Positions 36,471-45,283 of a stretch of 64,000 nucleotides of DNA are shown here, one piece after another. Position 1 is the stretch's first letter, and each line of letters opens with the position of its first letter. Origin of the DNA: Bradyrhizobium sp. 186 (GTDB lineage: Bacteria; Pseudomonadota; Alphaproteobacteria; Rhizobiales; Xanthobacteraceae); assembly GCF_023101685.1 (NCBI RefSeq), contig NZ_CP082164.1, forward strand, positions 5,828,001 to 5,892,000, written 5' to 3'. A program made the translations under genes and the position numbers. The notes beneath the pieces are model-generated. The model made no database searches. It was not told the DNA's origin and worked only from the letters and a program-made list of their open reading frames with translations.

Positions 36471-36497
36471 AGATCAGGCCCCGAGCACCGCGCGAAC

Positions 36498-37676
36498 TTA
36501 GGTTTCCACCCCGAACGTCAGCCCCGCGTGCGCCTGCAGCCGCTTGATCAGCTTGTGCTGCATCGCTGCGCCCGGCGTCCAGAAGCCGGCCGGGACATCC
36601 GTAGCATCGCGCAACATGCAGATCGCGCATTCGGAGATCATCTTCGAGGTCGAACCGTAACCGGGATCGCGGTCGCCGGTGACGCCGGCGCGGACCTGAC
36701 GGCCGTCGGGTGCGATCGCGACATAGAGCAGATCGAAGCGGCCGCTCTCGCGCTCTTCTTTCGACGGCCCCTCGCCCGGCTTCGGTGCGTTCGGACCGGT
36801 CTTCTCGGCATTCGCGGCCATCACGCGCTTCGCGTTCGCCTCGCCCTTCTCGCCGGGACCGGTCAAGACCATCTCGTCGTAGACGAACTCCTGGCCGTAA
36901 GGGAATCCCATCAGCATGTTGGAGCGGTGAACGTTGCGCGTGTTGATCAGCGCCATCATGAACGGCGCGGCCCACGATTGCAGATCTTCCTCAAAGGCCG
37001 CTCTGTTGCCCTTCGGTTGCTTCGGACCGGTGAACCCGGGCGTCAGCGCAAAGTGATCGTTGAGAATGGCGACGAGGCTGAGATCCTTGGAGACCGCATC
37101 GAAAGTCGCCTTCGCGCTCGCGGCGGTGCCGCCTGACAGCGTGCCGCGCATGTCGCGCACACGCCCCTTCACGCGCGGGGCCGGCGCACCGAACACGCGC
37201 TTGGCTTCTTCCTGCACGAAGAACGCACCGAGCTCGAACGGCACGGAATCGAAGCCGCATGAAAACACGATGCGCGCGCCGCTCGCCTTGGCTTCAGCCC
37301 CGTACTTGTCGATCATCTGCCGCATCCAGATCGGCTCGCCGCAGAGGTCGAAGTAATCGGTGCCCGTTGCCACGCAGGCCGCGAGCAGTTCCTCGCCATA
37401 AAGCTGATACGGGCCGACGGTCGTGATCACCGACATCGTCTGCTCCGCGATCGCCTTCAGCGAGGCCGCGTCGGACGCATCCGCCACGAGCAGCGGCGTG
37501 TTCCCGGGCGCGCCGATCGCATCGCGGACCGATTTCAGCTTGCCGAGGCTACGACCCGCCATCGCCCATTTGAGCGCCTTGTCGTCCTTGTAGTGCGCGG
37601 TCAGATATTCGGCGACGAGCTGGCCGGTGAAGCCGGTCGCGCCATAGACGACGATGTCGAATTTCGTAGAGCTCAT
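36498..37676 (-). CDS. Saccharopine dehydrogenase-like NAD(P)-binding protein, copy 1
   Basis: 392 residues, Rossmann motif YGATGFTGQLVAEYLT with AGRSLGKLKSV, and VITTVGPYQLYGEELLAACVATGTDYFDLCGE, the family core. It lies 9 bases after the DUF169 gene and 27 bases before copy 2, so all are likely one operon. Homologues act as trans-acting enoyl reductases in mycobacterial lipid synthesis or are uncharacterised; no polyketide genes are nearby, so function here is open. Confidence 0.85.
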   Translation of the reverse strand: MSSTKFDIVVYGATGFTGQLVAEYLTAHYKDDKALKWAMAGRSLGKLKSVRDAIGAPGNTPLLVADASDAASLKAIAEQTMSVITTVGPYQLYGEELLAACVATGTDYFDLCGEPIWMRQMIDKYGAEAKASGARIVFSCGFDSVPFELGAFFVQEEAKRVFGAPAPRVKGRVRDMRGTLSGGTAASAKATFDAVSKDLSLVAILNDHFALTPGFTGPKQPKGNRAAFEEDLQSWAAPFMMALINTRNVHRSNMLMGFPYGQEFVYDEMVLTGPGEKGEANAKRVMAANAEKTGPNAPKPGEGPSKEERESGRFDLLYVAIAPDGRQVRAGVTGDRDPGYGSTSKMISECAICMLRDATDVPAGFWTPGAAMQHKLIKRLQAHAGLTFGVET

Positions 37677-37685
37677 GGTCGACCT

Positions 37686-38468
37686 TTACTTCTTCGCGTA
37701 GCTCACGCCCATGCCGGCACGGACGTCACTTTGAATACCATAGGGCGGGATCGGATAACGCAGGCCGTTTTTAGCCAGCGCCTTCATGCCCTCGATCGCC
37801 TTGGCGAGATGCTGGGGCTTCAGCGCCATCAGCATCTCCTCGTCCGGCACGCCGCCATAGCGCCGTTCGGCATAGCATGGCAAGGACAGGCTGGGCTCGC
37901 CGGTCTTGAGCGCCCGCCCCCAGGAATCCGCGCAGGCGGTCTCGCCGACCACGCCCCATTCGAACTTCCTGTAGCCGGTATATTGCAGGCCGTTGATCAG
38001 GATGATCATCTGCCCCGGCGTTGCATAGACGAGGCAGATGTCGGGCGGATCGAGCCGGCCGCTCGAAAGAGGGCTCACCGCGAGCGCCTGGTACTGGCCG
38101 AACGGCACCACGTCCAGCGCCTCCTGCCGCTTGCGTGCATCCTCGGCGGTGCCGTGCCAGACGCCGACATAATTTTCGCCCGCGAGCCATTTTTCGTCCT
38201 GCGGCGCAAGGCCGATCACCGCGCGGCACTGCGCGCCGACGAGATCGTCGGCGGTGATGCCGACGGTCCAGCCCAAACGCGCGGCCATGCTGACGATCTG
38301 GTCGGTGGTGTGGACCGCGTTCGGCCGCCGGATCTTCGGGATCGCCTCCATCTCCGCAGCACGTGCGAACAGCTTCATGCCGATCACCGTGGTCCTCAGC
38401 CGCAACAGGCTGTTGAGATCGGCAACGAGGCCGGCAAGATCGATCGTGTCTGCGCTCTGCTGCGGCAT
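37686..38468 (-). CDS. DUF169 family protein
   Basis: 260 residues. The body has the DUF169 features LNSLLRLRTTVIGMKLF, GENYVGVWHGTAEDARKRQ, and ICLVYATPGQMIILINGLQY. This family is uncharacterised and often near aromatic or C1 metabolism genes. ATG 38468 is chosen because GGAGGA is 6-11 bases upstream; the longer open frame upstream lacks such a site. Two cysteines in TACADSW and SLPCYAERRYGG could bind a metal; this is only a suggestion. Confidence 0.78.
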   Translation of the reverse strand: MPQQSADTIDLAGLVADLNSLLRLRTTVIGMKLFARAAEMEAIPKIRRPNAVHTTDQIVSMAARLGWTVGITADDLVGAQCRAVIGLAPQDEKWLAGENYVGVWHGTAEDARKRQEALDVVPFGQYQALAVSPLSSGRLDPPDICLVYATPGQMIILINGLQYTGYRKFEWGVVGETACADSWGRALKTGEPSLSLPCYAERRYGGVPDEEMLMALKPQHLAKAIEGMKALAKNGLRYPIPPYGIQSDVRAGMGVSYAKK

Positions 38469-38520
38469 GGCGTCCTCCGGGTCGGCGATCACGCCGGTCA
38501 TCTTTATCTTGTCGTCGTTT

Positions 38521-39381
38521 CTAGTGCTTGGCCGGGCCCGGAAGCAACTCGCCGGTCCTGCCCATGAGGCGGTAGGCCACGAGGCCGATCCATTCGCGCA
38601 CGGCCAGGTCGGTTCTGCCGAGCCCATCGGCACTGTTGTTGGTGAAGGAGAAAAGGTCGTCACGCCCGCCCATCCGCCAGTCCACGGGATAAGCTTCGAC
38701 ATCGAATCCGGCCTTGCGAAAAATCCCCATCGAGCGCGGCATGTGGAAGGCCGACGTGACCAGAAGCCAGCGCTCGCCCGGCTTCGGGGTCAACAGCTGT
38801 TTCGTGAAGATTGCATTCTCGTAGGTGTTGCGGGAATTCCGCTCCAGGATCAGGCGCTCCTTCGGTACACCCAGATTTTCCAGGATCGGCGCAGAGTAGT
38901 CGGCTTCCCTGGCATCGGTCGAGACTAGGTTCGCGGTTCCTCCGGTGAAGACAACGCGCGCATTCGGATAACGGCGCGCGAGCTCAGCCGGCGCAAACAA
39001 GCGATCGGCCGCGTGCGAGACGACGGGCGTGTGATGCGCCGCCGACAGGTCGGTGTCGACGGAGCCGCCGAGCACGATGATGCCGTCCGGCGCACCGCGC
39101 GACGGATCCCACGGCGGAAAGCGCGACTCCAAGGGATAGAGCAAGAGATTGCCGAGCGGAGAAAATGCCGCCAATGCCAGCAAGACCAATGTGGTCACGG
39201 CGAGCTTGCGACCGACCGCGGCAAAGCGCGTCACCATCAGCACGAGCGACAGGATGCCGAGTTCGACCAGGAGATTGATCGGCAGCAGCGCGGCGCCGAA
39301 GGTCTTGGAAAGGACAAAAAGCAGGGGAGCCTCGCTGGAATGATCGTGCTTGTTGCGCGCGGACTTGACCCGCGCGTCCAT
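38521..39381 (-). CDS. YdcF/ElyC (DUF218) family membrane protein
   Basis: About 286 residues. Two N-terminal transmembrane helices (FGAALLPINLLVELGILSLVL and a second near 60) precede a DUF218 domain with GIIVLGG, ARVVFTGG, ERLILERNSRNTYENA and LLVTSAFHMPRSMGIFRKAGF. ElyC/SanA homologues affect envelope integrity in E. coli. The first residues come from a dispersed repeat, so the true start could lie slightly downstream of ATG 39381. It is the first gene of the operon running to 35292. Confidence 0.82.
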   Translation of the reverse strand: MDARVKSARNKHDHSSEAPLLFVLSKTFGAALLPINLLVELGILSLVLMVTRFAAVGRKLAVTTLVLLALAAFSPLGNLLLYPLESRFPPWDPSRGAPDGIIVLGGSVDTDLSAAHHTPVVSHAADRLFAPAELARRYPNARVVFTGGTANLVSTDAREADYSAPILENLGVPKERLILERNSRNTYENAIFTKQLLTPKPGERWLLVTSAFHMPRSMGIFRKAGFDVEAYPVDWRMGGRDDLFSFTNNSADGLGRTDLAVREWIGLVAYRLMGRTGELLPGPAKH

Positions 39382-39432
39382 CTTCAATCTTCTTGGAAGA
39401 GGATCGATTGCCTGGTCAAGCCCGGGCATTGC
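39346..39432. repeat. Dispersed palindromic repeat overlapping a gene start
   Basis: TGCGCGCGGACTTGACCCGC and CGCGTCCATCTTCAATCTTC followed by TTGGAAGAGGATCGATTGCC and TGGTCAAGCCCGGGCATTGC form the arms of a hairpin-rich repeat. It overlaps the likely first codons of the DUF218 gene on the minus strand and ends 45 bases before the formamidase gene. Confidence 0.65.
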
Positions 39433-39476
39433 AGGTTCTCATGGCGCATTCAGCTGAAACCGACCAGAGGCGTCCA

Positions 39477-40418
39477 ATGACCCATCACCACCTGCATTCG
39501 AGCCCCGAGACCTGCCACTGGGGCTTCTTTGAAGCCGCCCTCAAGCCTGTCCTCACCATCGCGAGCGGCGATGAGGTGACAGTCGACACCATCAGCGGCG
39601 GGCCGGACGTCCTGCCCGACCGCAACGATTTTCATATTCCGCCGGAGATGTTCGAGGTTCATGCGCAGAACGAGCGCATGCTGCCCGGCCACATCCTCAC
39701 CGGCCCGATCGCCGTCAGCGGCGCCGAGCCCGGCGACGTGCTCGAGGTCGATATCCTCGACGTCAAGCTCCGGCAGGATTGGGGCTGGAATCTGATCAAG
39801 CCGCTGTCCGGCACCCTGCCCGACGATTTCCACGAGAGCCGAGTCCTGAACATTCCCTTGGACCGGACCCGGATGGTCGGCCGCATGCCCTGGGGGCTCG
39901 ACCTGCCCTTAAAACCGTTCTTCGGCGTGATGGGCGTTGCGCCGCCGCCGGCCTGGGGCCGCATCACCTCGCTGATTCCGCGCGCCATGGGCGGGAATCT
40001 CGACAACAAGGAGCTCGGCACCGGCGCGACGTTGTATTTGCCGGTGTTCGTGCCCGACGCGCTGTTCTCCTGCGGCGACGGCCACGGCGTGCAGGGCGAC
40101 GGCGAGGTCTGCGTCACCGCGATCGAGACCGCGCTGCAAGGCCGCTTCCGCCTCACCCTGCGCAAGGATTTGCGGCTCGATTATCCCCGCGCCGAAACGC
40201 CGTCGCACTACATGACCATGGCGATGGACCCGGACCTCGACCAGTGCGTGGTGCGGGCGCTGCGCGACATGATCGCGCTGCTCGGCGAGAAACGAAACCT
40301 GTCGCGCGAGGACGCCTACACGCTGTGCAGCCTGGCCGCCGATTTGCGGGTGACGCAGACCGTCAACGGCTCCAAGGGCATCCATTGCATGATCGAAAAG
40401 GCGATCGTGCACGGCTGA
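39477..40418 (+). CDS. Acetamidase/formamidase family protein
   Basis: 313 residues, whole length matching the FmdA/AmdA family. Visible blocks are VLTIASGDEVTVDTISGGPD, GPIAVSGAEPGDVLEVDIL, PHxxGGN-like IPRAMGGNLDNKELGTGATLYLPV and the metal/active-site region FSCGDGHGVQGDGEVCVTAIE. It hydrolyses a short-chain amide to acid and ammonia. ATG 39477 follows AGAGGCG; ATG 39441 is an alternative. Confidence 0.9.
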   Translation: MTHHHLHSSPETCHWGFFEAALKPVLTIASGDEVTVDTISGGPDVLPDRNDFHIPPEMFEVHAQNERMLPGHILTGPIAVSGAEPGDVLEVDILDVKLRQDWGWNLIKPLSGTLPDDFHESRVLNIPLDRTRMVGRMPWGLDLPLKPFFGVMGVAPPPAWGRITSLIPRAMGGNLDNKELGTGATLYLPVFVPDALFSCGDGHGVQGDGEVCVTAIETALQGRFRLTLRKDLRLDYPRAETPSHYMTMAMDPDLDQCVVRALRDMIALLGEKRNLSREDAYTLCSLAADLRVTQTVNGSKGIHCMIEKAIVHG

Positions 40419-40618
40419 TCCAACCCGCCTTCCCTGGCTGTCTCCGCTCCGCCGCCGCACGATCTCGCGCGCGGGTGCGCCATGCCGTCCAAAATTTCTT
40501 CAGCGATTCCAACGAACTGAACCACCGCTCCAGCCCGGATTTGACTTCCAGCCCCGAACCTAAATAGAGTCTTAATCGTTACTTTTATGTACCCGAGTAA
40601 GAGGTTAGCGTTCGGGCC

Positions 40619-40816
40619 ATGGCCACCGAAAAAGCCGAGACTGACCGCATTCCCGTAACCTTGGCGCTCTCGACCATCACCTATCTCGAAAAACTGGTGA
40701 GACAGGGCACCCACGGCACCAGCGTTCCCGGCGTTGCGCGGACATTGATCGAGGAAGGCATCCGTCTCGCCATCAAGGACGGGCTTCTGTCGATTCGCGA
40801 CAATGGCAGGACGTGA
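40619..40816 (+). CDS. Small protein, possible ribbon-helix-helix type
   Basis: 65 residues. RIPVTLALSTITYLEKLVRQ then VPGVARTLIEEGIRLAIKDG gives a short strand followed by two helices, the layout of ribbon-helix-helix DNA-binding proteins, with the strand positions holding hydrophobic/charged alternation. AGAGG lies about 14 bases before the ATG. It precedes the GcrA paralogue on the same strand by 72 bases. RHH assignment is inferred from pattern only. Confidence 0.55.
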   Translation: MATEKAETDRIPVTLALSTITYLEKLVRQGTHGTSVPGVARTLIEEGIRLAIKDGLLSIRDNGRT

Positions 40817-40888
40817 GCGCGCGCCGAACGTGAGGCGGACGGATCTCGCAGGCGGATGGCCGACATCTGCAACCTGGGACCGTTACAA

Positions 40889-41365
40889 ATGCCTGTTCTC
40901 TCACCAACCTGGACCGACGAACGAATCGAACTTCTGAAGCAGCACTTCGAGGCCGGCCTGTCCTGCCGCGAGATCGCCGCCGACATCGGTGTCAGCCGCA
41001 ACGCCGTGATCGGCAAGCTGTCCCGGCTCAATCTGACGCGCGGTCGGTCGACCGACGAGCGCAAGCTCGACAGGAGCTTCGCGCACGCCCGCGCGCCCAA
41101 GGCGGTGCCGCGGCTGCAATATGAAATGCTGGCTACACTCTATGGCGAGAGCAGCGCGCCTGCGGTGGTGGGGCCGATCGACGAGGCCAATCGCTGCTCA
41201 CTGCTCGAGCTCGCCGAGAATCGATGCCGTTGGCCGATCTCGACGCCGGGTGCGGAGGATTTCTGCTTCTGCGGCAACACCGCGCCCGACGGCCAGTCTT
41301 ATTGCGCTGGCCACAGCCGCCTCGCCTACCGGCCAAATTCGCGCGCCCGTGTCATGCGAGCCTGA
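40889..41365 (+). CDS. GcrA family cell-cycle regulator paralogue
   Basis: 158 residues. The N-terminal WTDERIELLKQHFEAGLSCREIAADIGVSRNAVIGKLSRL is the GcrA helix-turn-helix (sigma-70-interacting, methylated-DNA-linked regulators in alphaproteobacteria). The C-terminal NRCRWPISTPGAEDFCFCGN with YCAGHSRLAY is the conserved Cys-rich domain. The linker is long and lacks the usual Pro/Arg-rich stretch, so this may be a paralogue and not the main cell-cycle GcrA. ATG 40889 fits the family start; ATG 40856 is in frame. Confidence 0.85.
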   Translation: MPVLSPTWTDERIELLKQHFEAGLSCREIAADIGVSRNAVIGKLSRLNLTRGRSTDERKLDRSFAHARAPKAVPRLQYEMLATLYGESSAPAVVGPIDEANRCSLLELAENRCRWPISTPGAEDFCFCGNTAPDGQSYCAGHSRLAYRPNSRARVMRA

Positions 41366-41397
41366 CCCGCGTCACCGCATCCCGAAAAGAGAAAAAC

Positions 41398-41419
41398 CTC
41401 CGGCAGGGCACTGCCGGAG
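41398..41419 (+). terminator. Hairpin after the GcrA-family gene
   Basis: CTCCGGCAG and CTGCCGGAG form a perfect 9-bp stem with loop GGCA, 32 bases after the stop; only a short ATTTC follows, so it is a weak intrinsic terminator at best. Confidence 0.5.
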
Positions 41420-41590
41420 ATTTCTGGAGGTCTAGCATCAAGCTAAGAGCCGCAACTTTCGTAATCGGCTGAGAGCTATATAGCTTAGTAACTCAGGTAA
41501 GTAAATAAGTTTCGCGACGTTCGAATCGCATAGCTCGTCTTCGTCGCTTGCGTGGGAGGCTGCCCGATTTTCCGAAAGCCTTTCGGAAAA

Positions 41591-41616
41591 AGCCCCGGCG
41601 GTGTCCCGCCGGGGCT
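41591..41616 (-). terminator. Terminator of the porin gene
   Basis: On the minus strand AGCCCCGGCGG and CCGCCGGGGCT form an 11-bp perfect stem (loop GACA) followed by TTTTTCC. It lies 24 bases after the porin stop codon. Confidence 0.88.
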
Positions 41617-41640
41617 TCGTCAGATCGAAACGACCCGAGC

Positions 41641-43197
41641 TTACCAGTTGCGCTGAGCGCGCAGCAGCAGGCTGTAGGTGTCCTGGTCCTTCAGCTCATA
41701 CGTTGCCGCAGGCTTGGCAACGCTGGTGAGCGCCGGCGTCGTGATCACGCCCGAGTACTTCTGGTCGAGGTGGCTGTAGGTGAAGTCAGCCGAGAAGGTC
41801 AGGTTCTTGACCGGCGTCCAGCGGGTGATGACACCGATCTGCCCGATGTTGAAGTCCGGGTTGCAGGTGCCGGTCAGGGTCGCGAACGCGGCGCTGCCGC
41901 AGATCAGGCCCTTGGCCGTGCCGCTGTAATTGACGGCAGCCCACGCACCATAGAGCGCCGAGTTCCAGTACGGGCTCCAGTTGTGGGTGTAGGCACCACG
42001 GAAGCCGTAGGTCTTGGTCAGCTCGAGCCCGCCGCCGGGAGCGAACACCGCATCAGACACGCCGGCGAAGCCGATGCCCTGATACGCGCCGCTCGAGCTG
42101 CCGAACATCGAGTAGCTGGTCGCTGCCAGCTCCTGGAAGTTGTAGCGGCTCGCACCGTCGGTGTAGACGCCCGAGATGTTGATCACGTCGCCGGCGCCGG
42201 TCGGAATGTTCTTGATGGACAATGCCAGCTGAACGGCCCAGCCCCACTTGTCTTCCGGGTGACCGGCAGCTTCGCTCGCGCCGTAGTAGCCGACCTGGTT
42301 GTCGTGCGCGGCAACCGACGCCTGGAACAGGCCCCAGGCCTGGTCGACGCGGACCATGCCGACGAGGTCGGGAGACCGGCTGCCGCCGATGTCGTTCGAG
42401 CCGTAAGCGCCGCCGAGGACGCCCGCGGTGGTCATGCCGGCAGTGTTCCAGATGTTGGTCTGGAAGACCTGAGTCTGATCCTGCGCCGAGAACGCAGCCG
42501 TCACGCCCTGGCCGAAATCGGCCGTGTACGTGAACTGGGCGACGCCGTTGGTGGTGCCGCTGCCGCCGACCAGCTGGTCGAAGTTGTTGCCGGGATAGTT
42601 GATCCAGGGCGCGTCGAACTGCGACACGGCCTTACCCATCGTGAAGCCGGCGAACTGGATGAAGGCGTAGTAGACGCCGAGCGAACCGCCCGAGATCGCG
42701 CCGTCGGTGCCGTTGACCGCGCCACCGCTCGAACCGATCAGGCCGGTGCCGGCCGCGTTGAGGCCGAGCGTACTGCTGTACTGGGTAGCACCCGTGCCGC
42801 TGCCGGCGCCGACATAGTTGCCGGTCGTCCAGGTGAAGACCGCATCGAAATAGGTGCGGACCACGCCGTATTCGGTCGCGGTGCGCGTGTCGATGTTGAG
42901 ATCTTCACGAGCGCGCATCGAGTAGTAGTTGGTCAGGCGGTTGTTCGCCGCAAAGACGCCGTTGTACTGAGCGCTGTAGTTGCCGCCGGCGTTGAGCGCC
43001 ACTTCGGCACGCAGATAGCCGCCCAGCTTGATGCAGGTGTCGCTGCCGGGGATGTAGTAGAATCCCGCGCCGTAGAGCGTGCAGATCTTCACGTACTCGA
43101 CCGCCTTGGCCTTGACCGGAAGATCAGCCGCCTGTGCTCCACCGACGGCGATCAGAACCGCCGCAGTGCCGAGCAAAAGGCTCTTCACCACTTTCAT
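41641..43197 (-). CDS. Outer-membrane porin (rhizobial type)
   Basis: 518 residues. A signal peptide (MKVVKSLLLGTAAVLIAVGGAQAA) precedes the family N-terminus DLPVKAKAVEYVKICTLYGAGFYYIPGSDTC with the paired cysteines of alphaproteobacterial porins, then alternating aromatic beta-strands ending in the outer-membrane signal ...LLLRAQRNW. It is likely an abundant trimeric diffusion channel. It has its own terminator and a long upstream region shared with the divergent MarR gene. Confidence 0.95.
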   Translation of the reverse strand: MKVVKSLLLGTAAVLIAVGGAQAADLPVKAKAVEYVKICTLYGAGFYYIPGSDTCIKLGGYLRAEVALNAGGNYSAQYNGVFAANNRLTNYYSMRAREDLNIDTRTATEYGVVRTYFDAVFTWTTGNYVGAGSGTGATQYSSTLGLNAAGTGLIGSSGGAVNGTDGAISGGSLGVYYAFIQFAGFTMGKAVSQFDAPWINYPGNNFDQLVGGSGTTNGVAQFTYTADFGQGVTAAFSAQDQTQVFQTNIWNTAGMTTAGVLGGAYGSNDIGGSRSPDLVGMVRVDQAWGLFQASVAAHDNQVGYYGASEAAGHPEDKWGWAVQLALSIKNIPTGAGDVINISGVYTDGASRYNFQELAATSYSMFGSSSGAYQGIGFAGVSDAVFAPGGGLELTKTYGFRGAYTHNWSPYWNSALYGAWAAVNYSGTAKGLICGSAAFATLTGTCNPDFNIGQIGVITRWTPVKNLTFSADFTYSHLDQKYSGVITTPALTSVAKPAATYELKDQDTYSLLLRAQRNW

Positions 43198-43614
43198 TTA
43201 AAACCTCCAACTTGTTCATTTTACGGAGACTGGACCGTCAGGCCCCCCAGATCCCCGTCTCTTAAAACCCGCTCGGCCGCTTCGCGCTTTCGGACACACC
43301 CGCTTGAACGAGAGGGACGTGAGCGAACCACCACCTGCAACGGGACGATCGAGTACCCCCCACCGTCCCGATCAATATGCATGTGTCGTTCTGTTAATCA
43401 AAATAGTTTATTGAGTAAGCTTTGTGGTTTCACTAAACCTGTGCCTCGGGCGCAACAATTCATGCTGAGCATGCTGAGCCAGTCGCCTGAGCTGATCATA
43501 TTTGTAATTTCCGTGACAAAATAACTCTGCTCTGCACTTGCGTCAGAGCAGGCTTGCGTGGACTATGGCCTTGCACGACACCGACCAGATGAATCAGTTC
43601 ACGGGAGTGACGCT
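43198..43614. promoter_or_regulatory. Divergent control region between porin and MarR genes
   Basis: 417 bases without a supported gene. It holds AAAATAGTTTA (43400-43410) and the palindrome GGTTT-CACT-AAACC (43426-43439). AAAATAGTTTA occurs again on the minus strand at 45296-45286, upstream of the alpha/beta hydrolase gene. These look like sites of one regulator, possibly the MarR protein encoded next to them. Porin -35/-10 boxes could not be fixed. Confidence 0.45.
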
Positions 43615-44121
43615 GTGTCCGCGACGAGGAAAGAAGGAGCGCGCCTCCGCTCCATCGGCAATCTGGATATCATCAGGCGCTTCACCTGGGAGATATCGTC
43701 GATCAACATGTATCTGGAGGAGCTGCGTCAGTTCTGGGCCAGGACGCTCGGCATCAGCGGCCCGCAATGGCTGATCCTGATGGCCATCTCCGACCTCGAC
43801 AAGGACGATGGCATTCCGGTCAACGTCGTCTCCAAACTCCTCCACGTCGACCCCTCGTTCGTCACCACCCAGTCCAAGCTGCTGGAGAAGAAGGGCCTGT
43901 TGCGGCGGCGGCCCTCGCTGACCGACGCCAGGGTGGTCCGGCTGTCCCTGACCGAGAAGACGCAGAAGCACCTGGCGAGCCTCAACGAGCAGTACAAGAC
44001 GATCAAGGAATTCGTCTTCCAGGAGTTCGACGAGCGCGAGCTGACGGAATTCACCACCAAGCTCGCGACGTTGAAGACCCGCCTCGAGAAGGCCTGCGTT
44101 CGCCTGACCCTCGACTTCTGA
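43615..44121 (+). CDS. MarR family transcriptional regulator
   Basis: 168 residues. DKDDGIPVNVVSKLLHVDPSFVTTQSKLLEKKGLLRRRPSLTDARVVRLSLTEK is a MarR winged helix with the DxR wing motif (DAR). GTG 43615 is chosen because GGGAG lies 8-12 bases before it; the frame is open upstream to a GTG at 43558. It is divergent from the porin and convergent with the hydrolase gene, and shared palindromes suggest it controls one or both. Confidence 0.82.
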   Translation: MSATRKEGARLRSIGNLDIIRRFTWEISSINMYLEELRQFWARTLGISGPQWLILMAISDLDKDDGIPVNVVSKLLHVDPSFVTTQSKLLEKKGLLRRRPSLTDARVVRLSLTEKTQKHLASLNEQYKTIKEFVFQEFDERELTEFTTKLATLKTRLEKACVRLTLDF

Positions 44122-44133
44122 CGCGCGCGCCCC

Positions 44134-45246
44134 TCAGATGCGGCCTGCGGCGCCGAGCCGCGATTCGAGCCAGTCGAAGATGAATTCGTTGGCAAGGCTC
44201 GGATTGTCCGCGTGGGACTGCGCCGCGCCGGTTTCTGCCGCCGTGAACACTTTCAGCATGATCTCGGAGCTGCCGAAGCGGGATTTTTGCACGATCTGAC
44301 GCGCGCGGTCGGCCTTGAGCCAGCCGTCCTCGCCGAGCGTAATGAGCACCGGACAGTCGATGCTGGAGGCCATCAGCGGCGAATGCGGCACCGGAACGAT
44401 GCTGACATCGCTCATCGCAAAGCGGCTGGCAAAGAAGGCGCGCTCGTGCAGGTCCCACAGGCCGCCGTCGCAGACGGCCGCGGCGAGCCGCGGTTCCTGC
44501 AACACGGCACGCGCCACGAACGAGGAGCCCCAGCCATCGGCGAGAACCGCGACGCGCTCGAAATCGACATCGCTGCGCGCTTCCAGATAATCCATGACGC
44601 TGGCGATCGAGCTCTCGAGATCCCGGCGCTGGAGCAGCACGTCGAGATAGTCGTCGCGCTGGTCGCCGAACAGGTCCAGCGCCAGCATCGAGAATCCCCG
44701 TTCGCGCGCATGCGGCGCAAGCTTGAACAGGAATTCCTCCTTGCGGTGCCCGGGCTCGCCGATGCAGATCACGGTCGGCGCCCGCCCGTTCGCCGACGGC
44801 GCGGGCAGGAAGTAACCCTGCAACGAATGGCCGTCGGCCCACGGTATCGTCACGACTTGGCCGGCCGGGCCGCGTGCGCCGAGGAAGCGGCGGGCGCAAT
44901 CCTGCATCGCGAGCACCGCAACCCAGCGGCGCTCGTCGGCCTGATCGAGCGGCATCGCGGCTGCGCCATAGTAGTTCGTCGCACGCAGCCAGTTGCGTTG
45001 CGCCGTCGCCATGTGGCCTTCCGCGAAAGCAGCCTCGGCGCGGTGCCTGTTGGCCTGCGCCAGCTTCTTCCACTCGCGATGCCAGGACAGCTCGTCGCCG
45101 CGCTTCAGTTGCCGCGCGATCATGAGGCATTCCGCGATGGTGGCGCCCCCCTCCTGGGCCGCGGTGAGCAGCCGCGTGAATTCAGCGGAGATGTCCTCTC
45201 TCTCCGGGCAGAGGATCCAATCGTCGGAGAGGCATGCGGGTATCAT
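44134..45246 (-). CDS. Alpha/beta hydrolase fold protein lacking the serine nucleophile
   Basis: 370 residues with an N-terminal helical region and a C-terminal alpha/beta hydrolase domain like the FrsA/DUF1100 and pseudooxynicotine-hydrolase group. The nucleophile elbow, normally GxSxG, reads VAVLADGWGSSF: aligned with the family, Ser is replaced by Gly. The late histidine region SHADNPSLANEFIFDWL is kept. It may have lost hydrolase activity or use another residue. Convergent with the MarR gene (13 bases between stops). Confidence 0.75.
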   Translation of the reverse strand: MIPACLSDDWILCPEREDISAEFTRLLTAAQEGGATIAECLMIARQLKRGDELSWHREWKKLAQANRHRAEAAFAEGHMATAQRNWLRATNYYGAAAMPLDQADERRWVAVLAMQDCARRFLGARGPAGQVVTIPWADGHSLQGYFLPAPSANGRAPTVICIGEPGHRKEEFLFKLAPHARERGFSMLALDLFGDQRDDYLDVLLQRRDLESSIASVMDYLEARSDVDFERVAVLADGWGSSFVARAVLQEPRLAAAVCDGGLWDLHERAFFASRFAMSDVSIVPVPHSPLMASSIDCPVLITLGEDGWLKADRARQIVQKSRFGSSEIMLKVFTAAETGAAQSHADNPSLANEFIFDWLESRLGAAGRI

Positions 45247-45283
45247 CGGGAGCTACGCTCTATCTTCGCCTTACCCCTGATTC

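Noticed and set aside
41548..43524. 658-codon plus-strand frame opposite the porin
   Set aside because: Antisense shadow; the minus-strand porin has signal peptide, strands and terminator.
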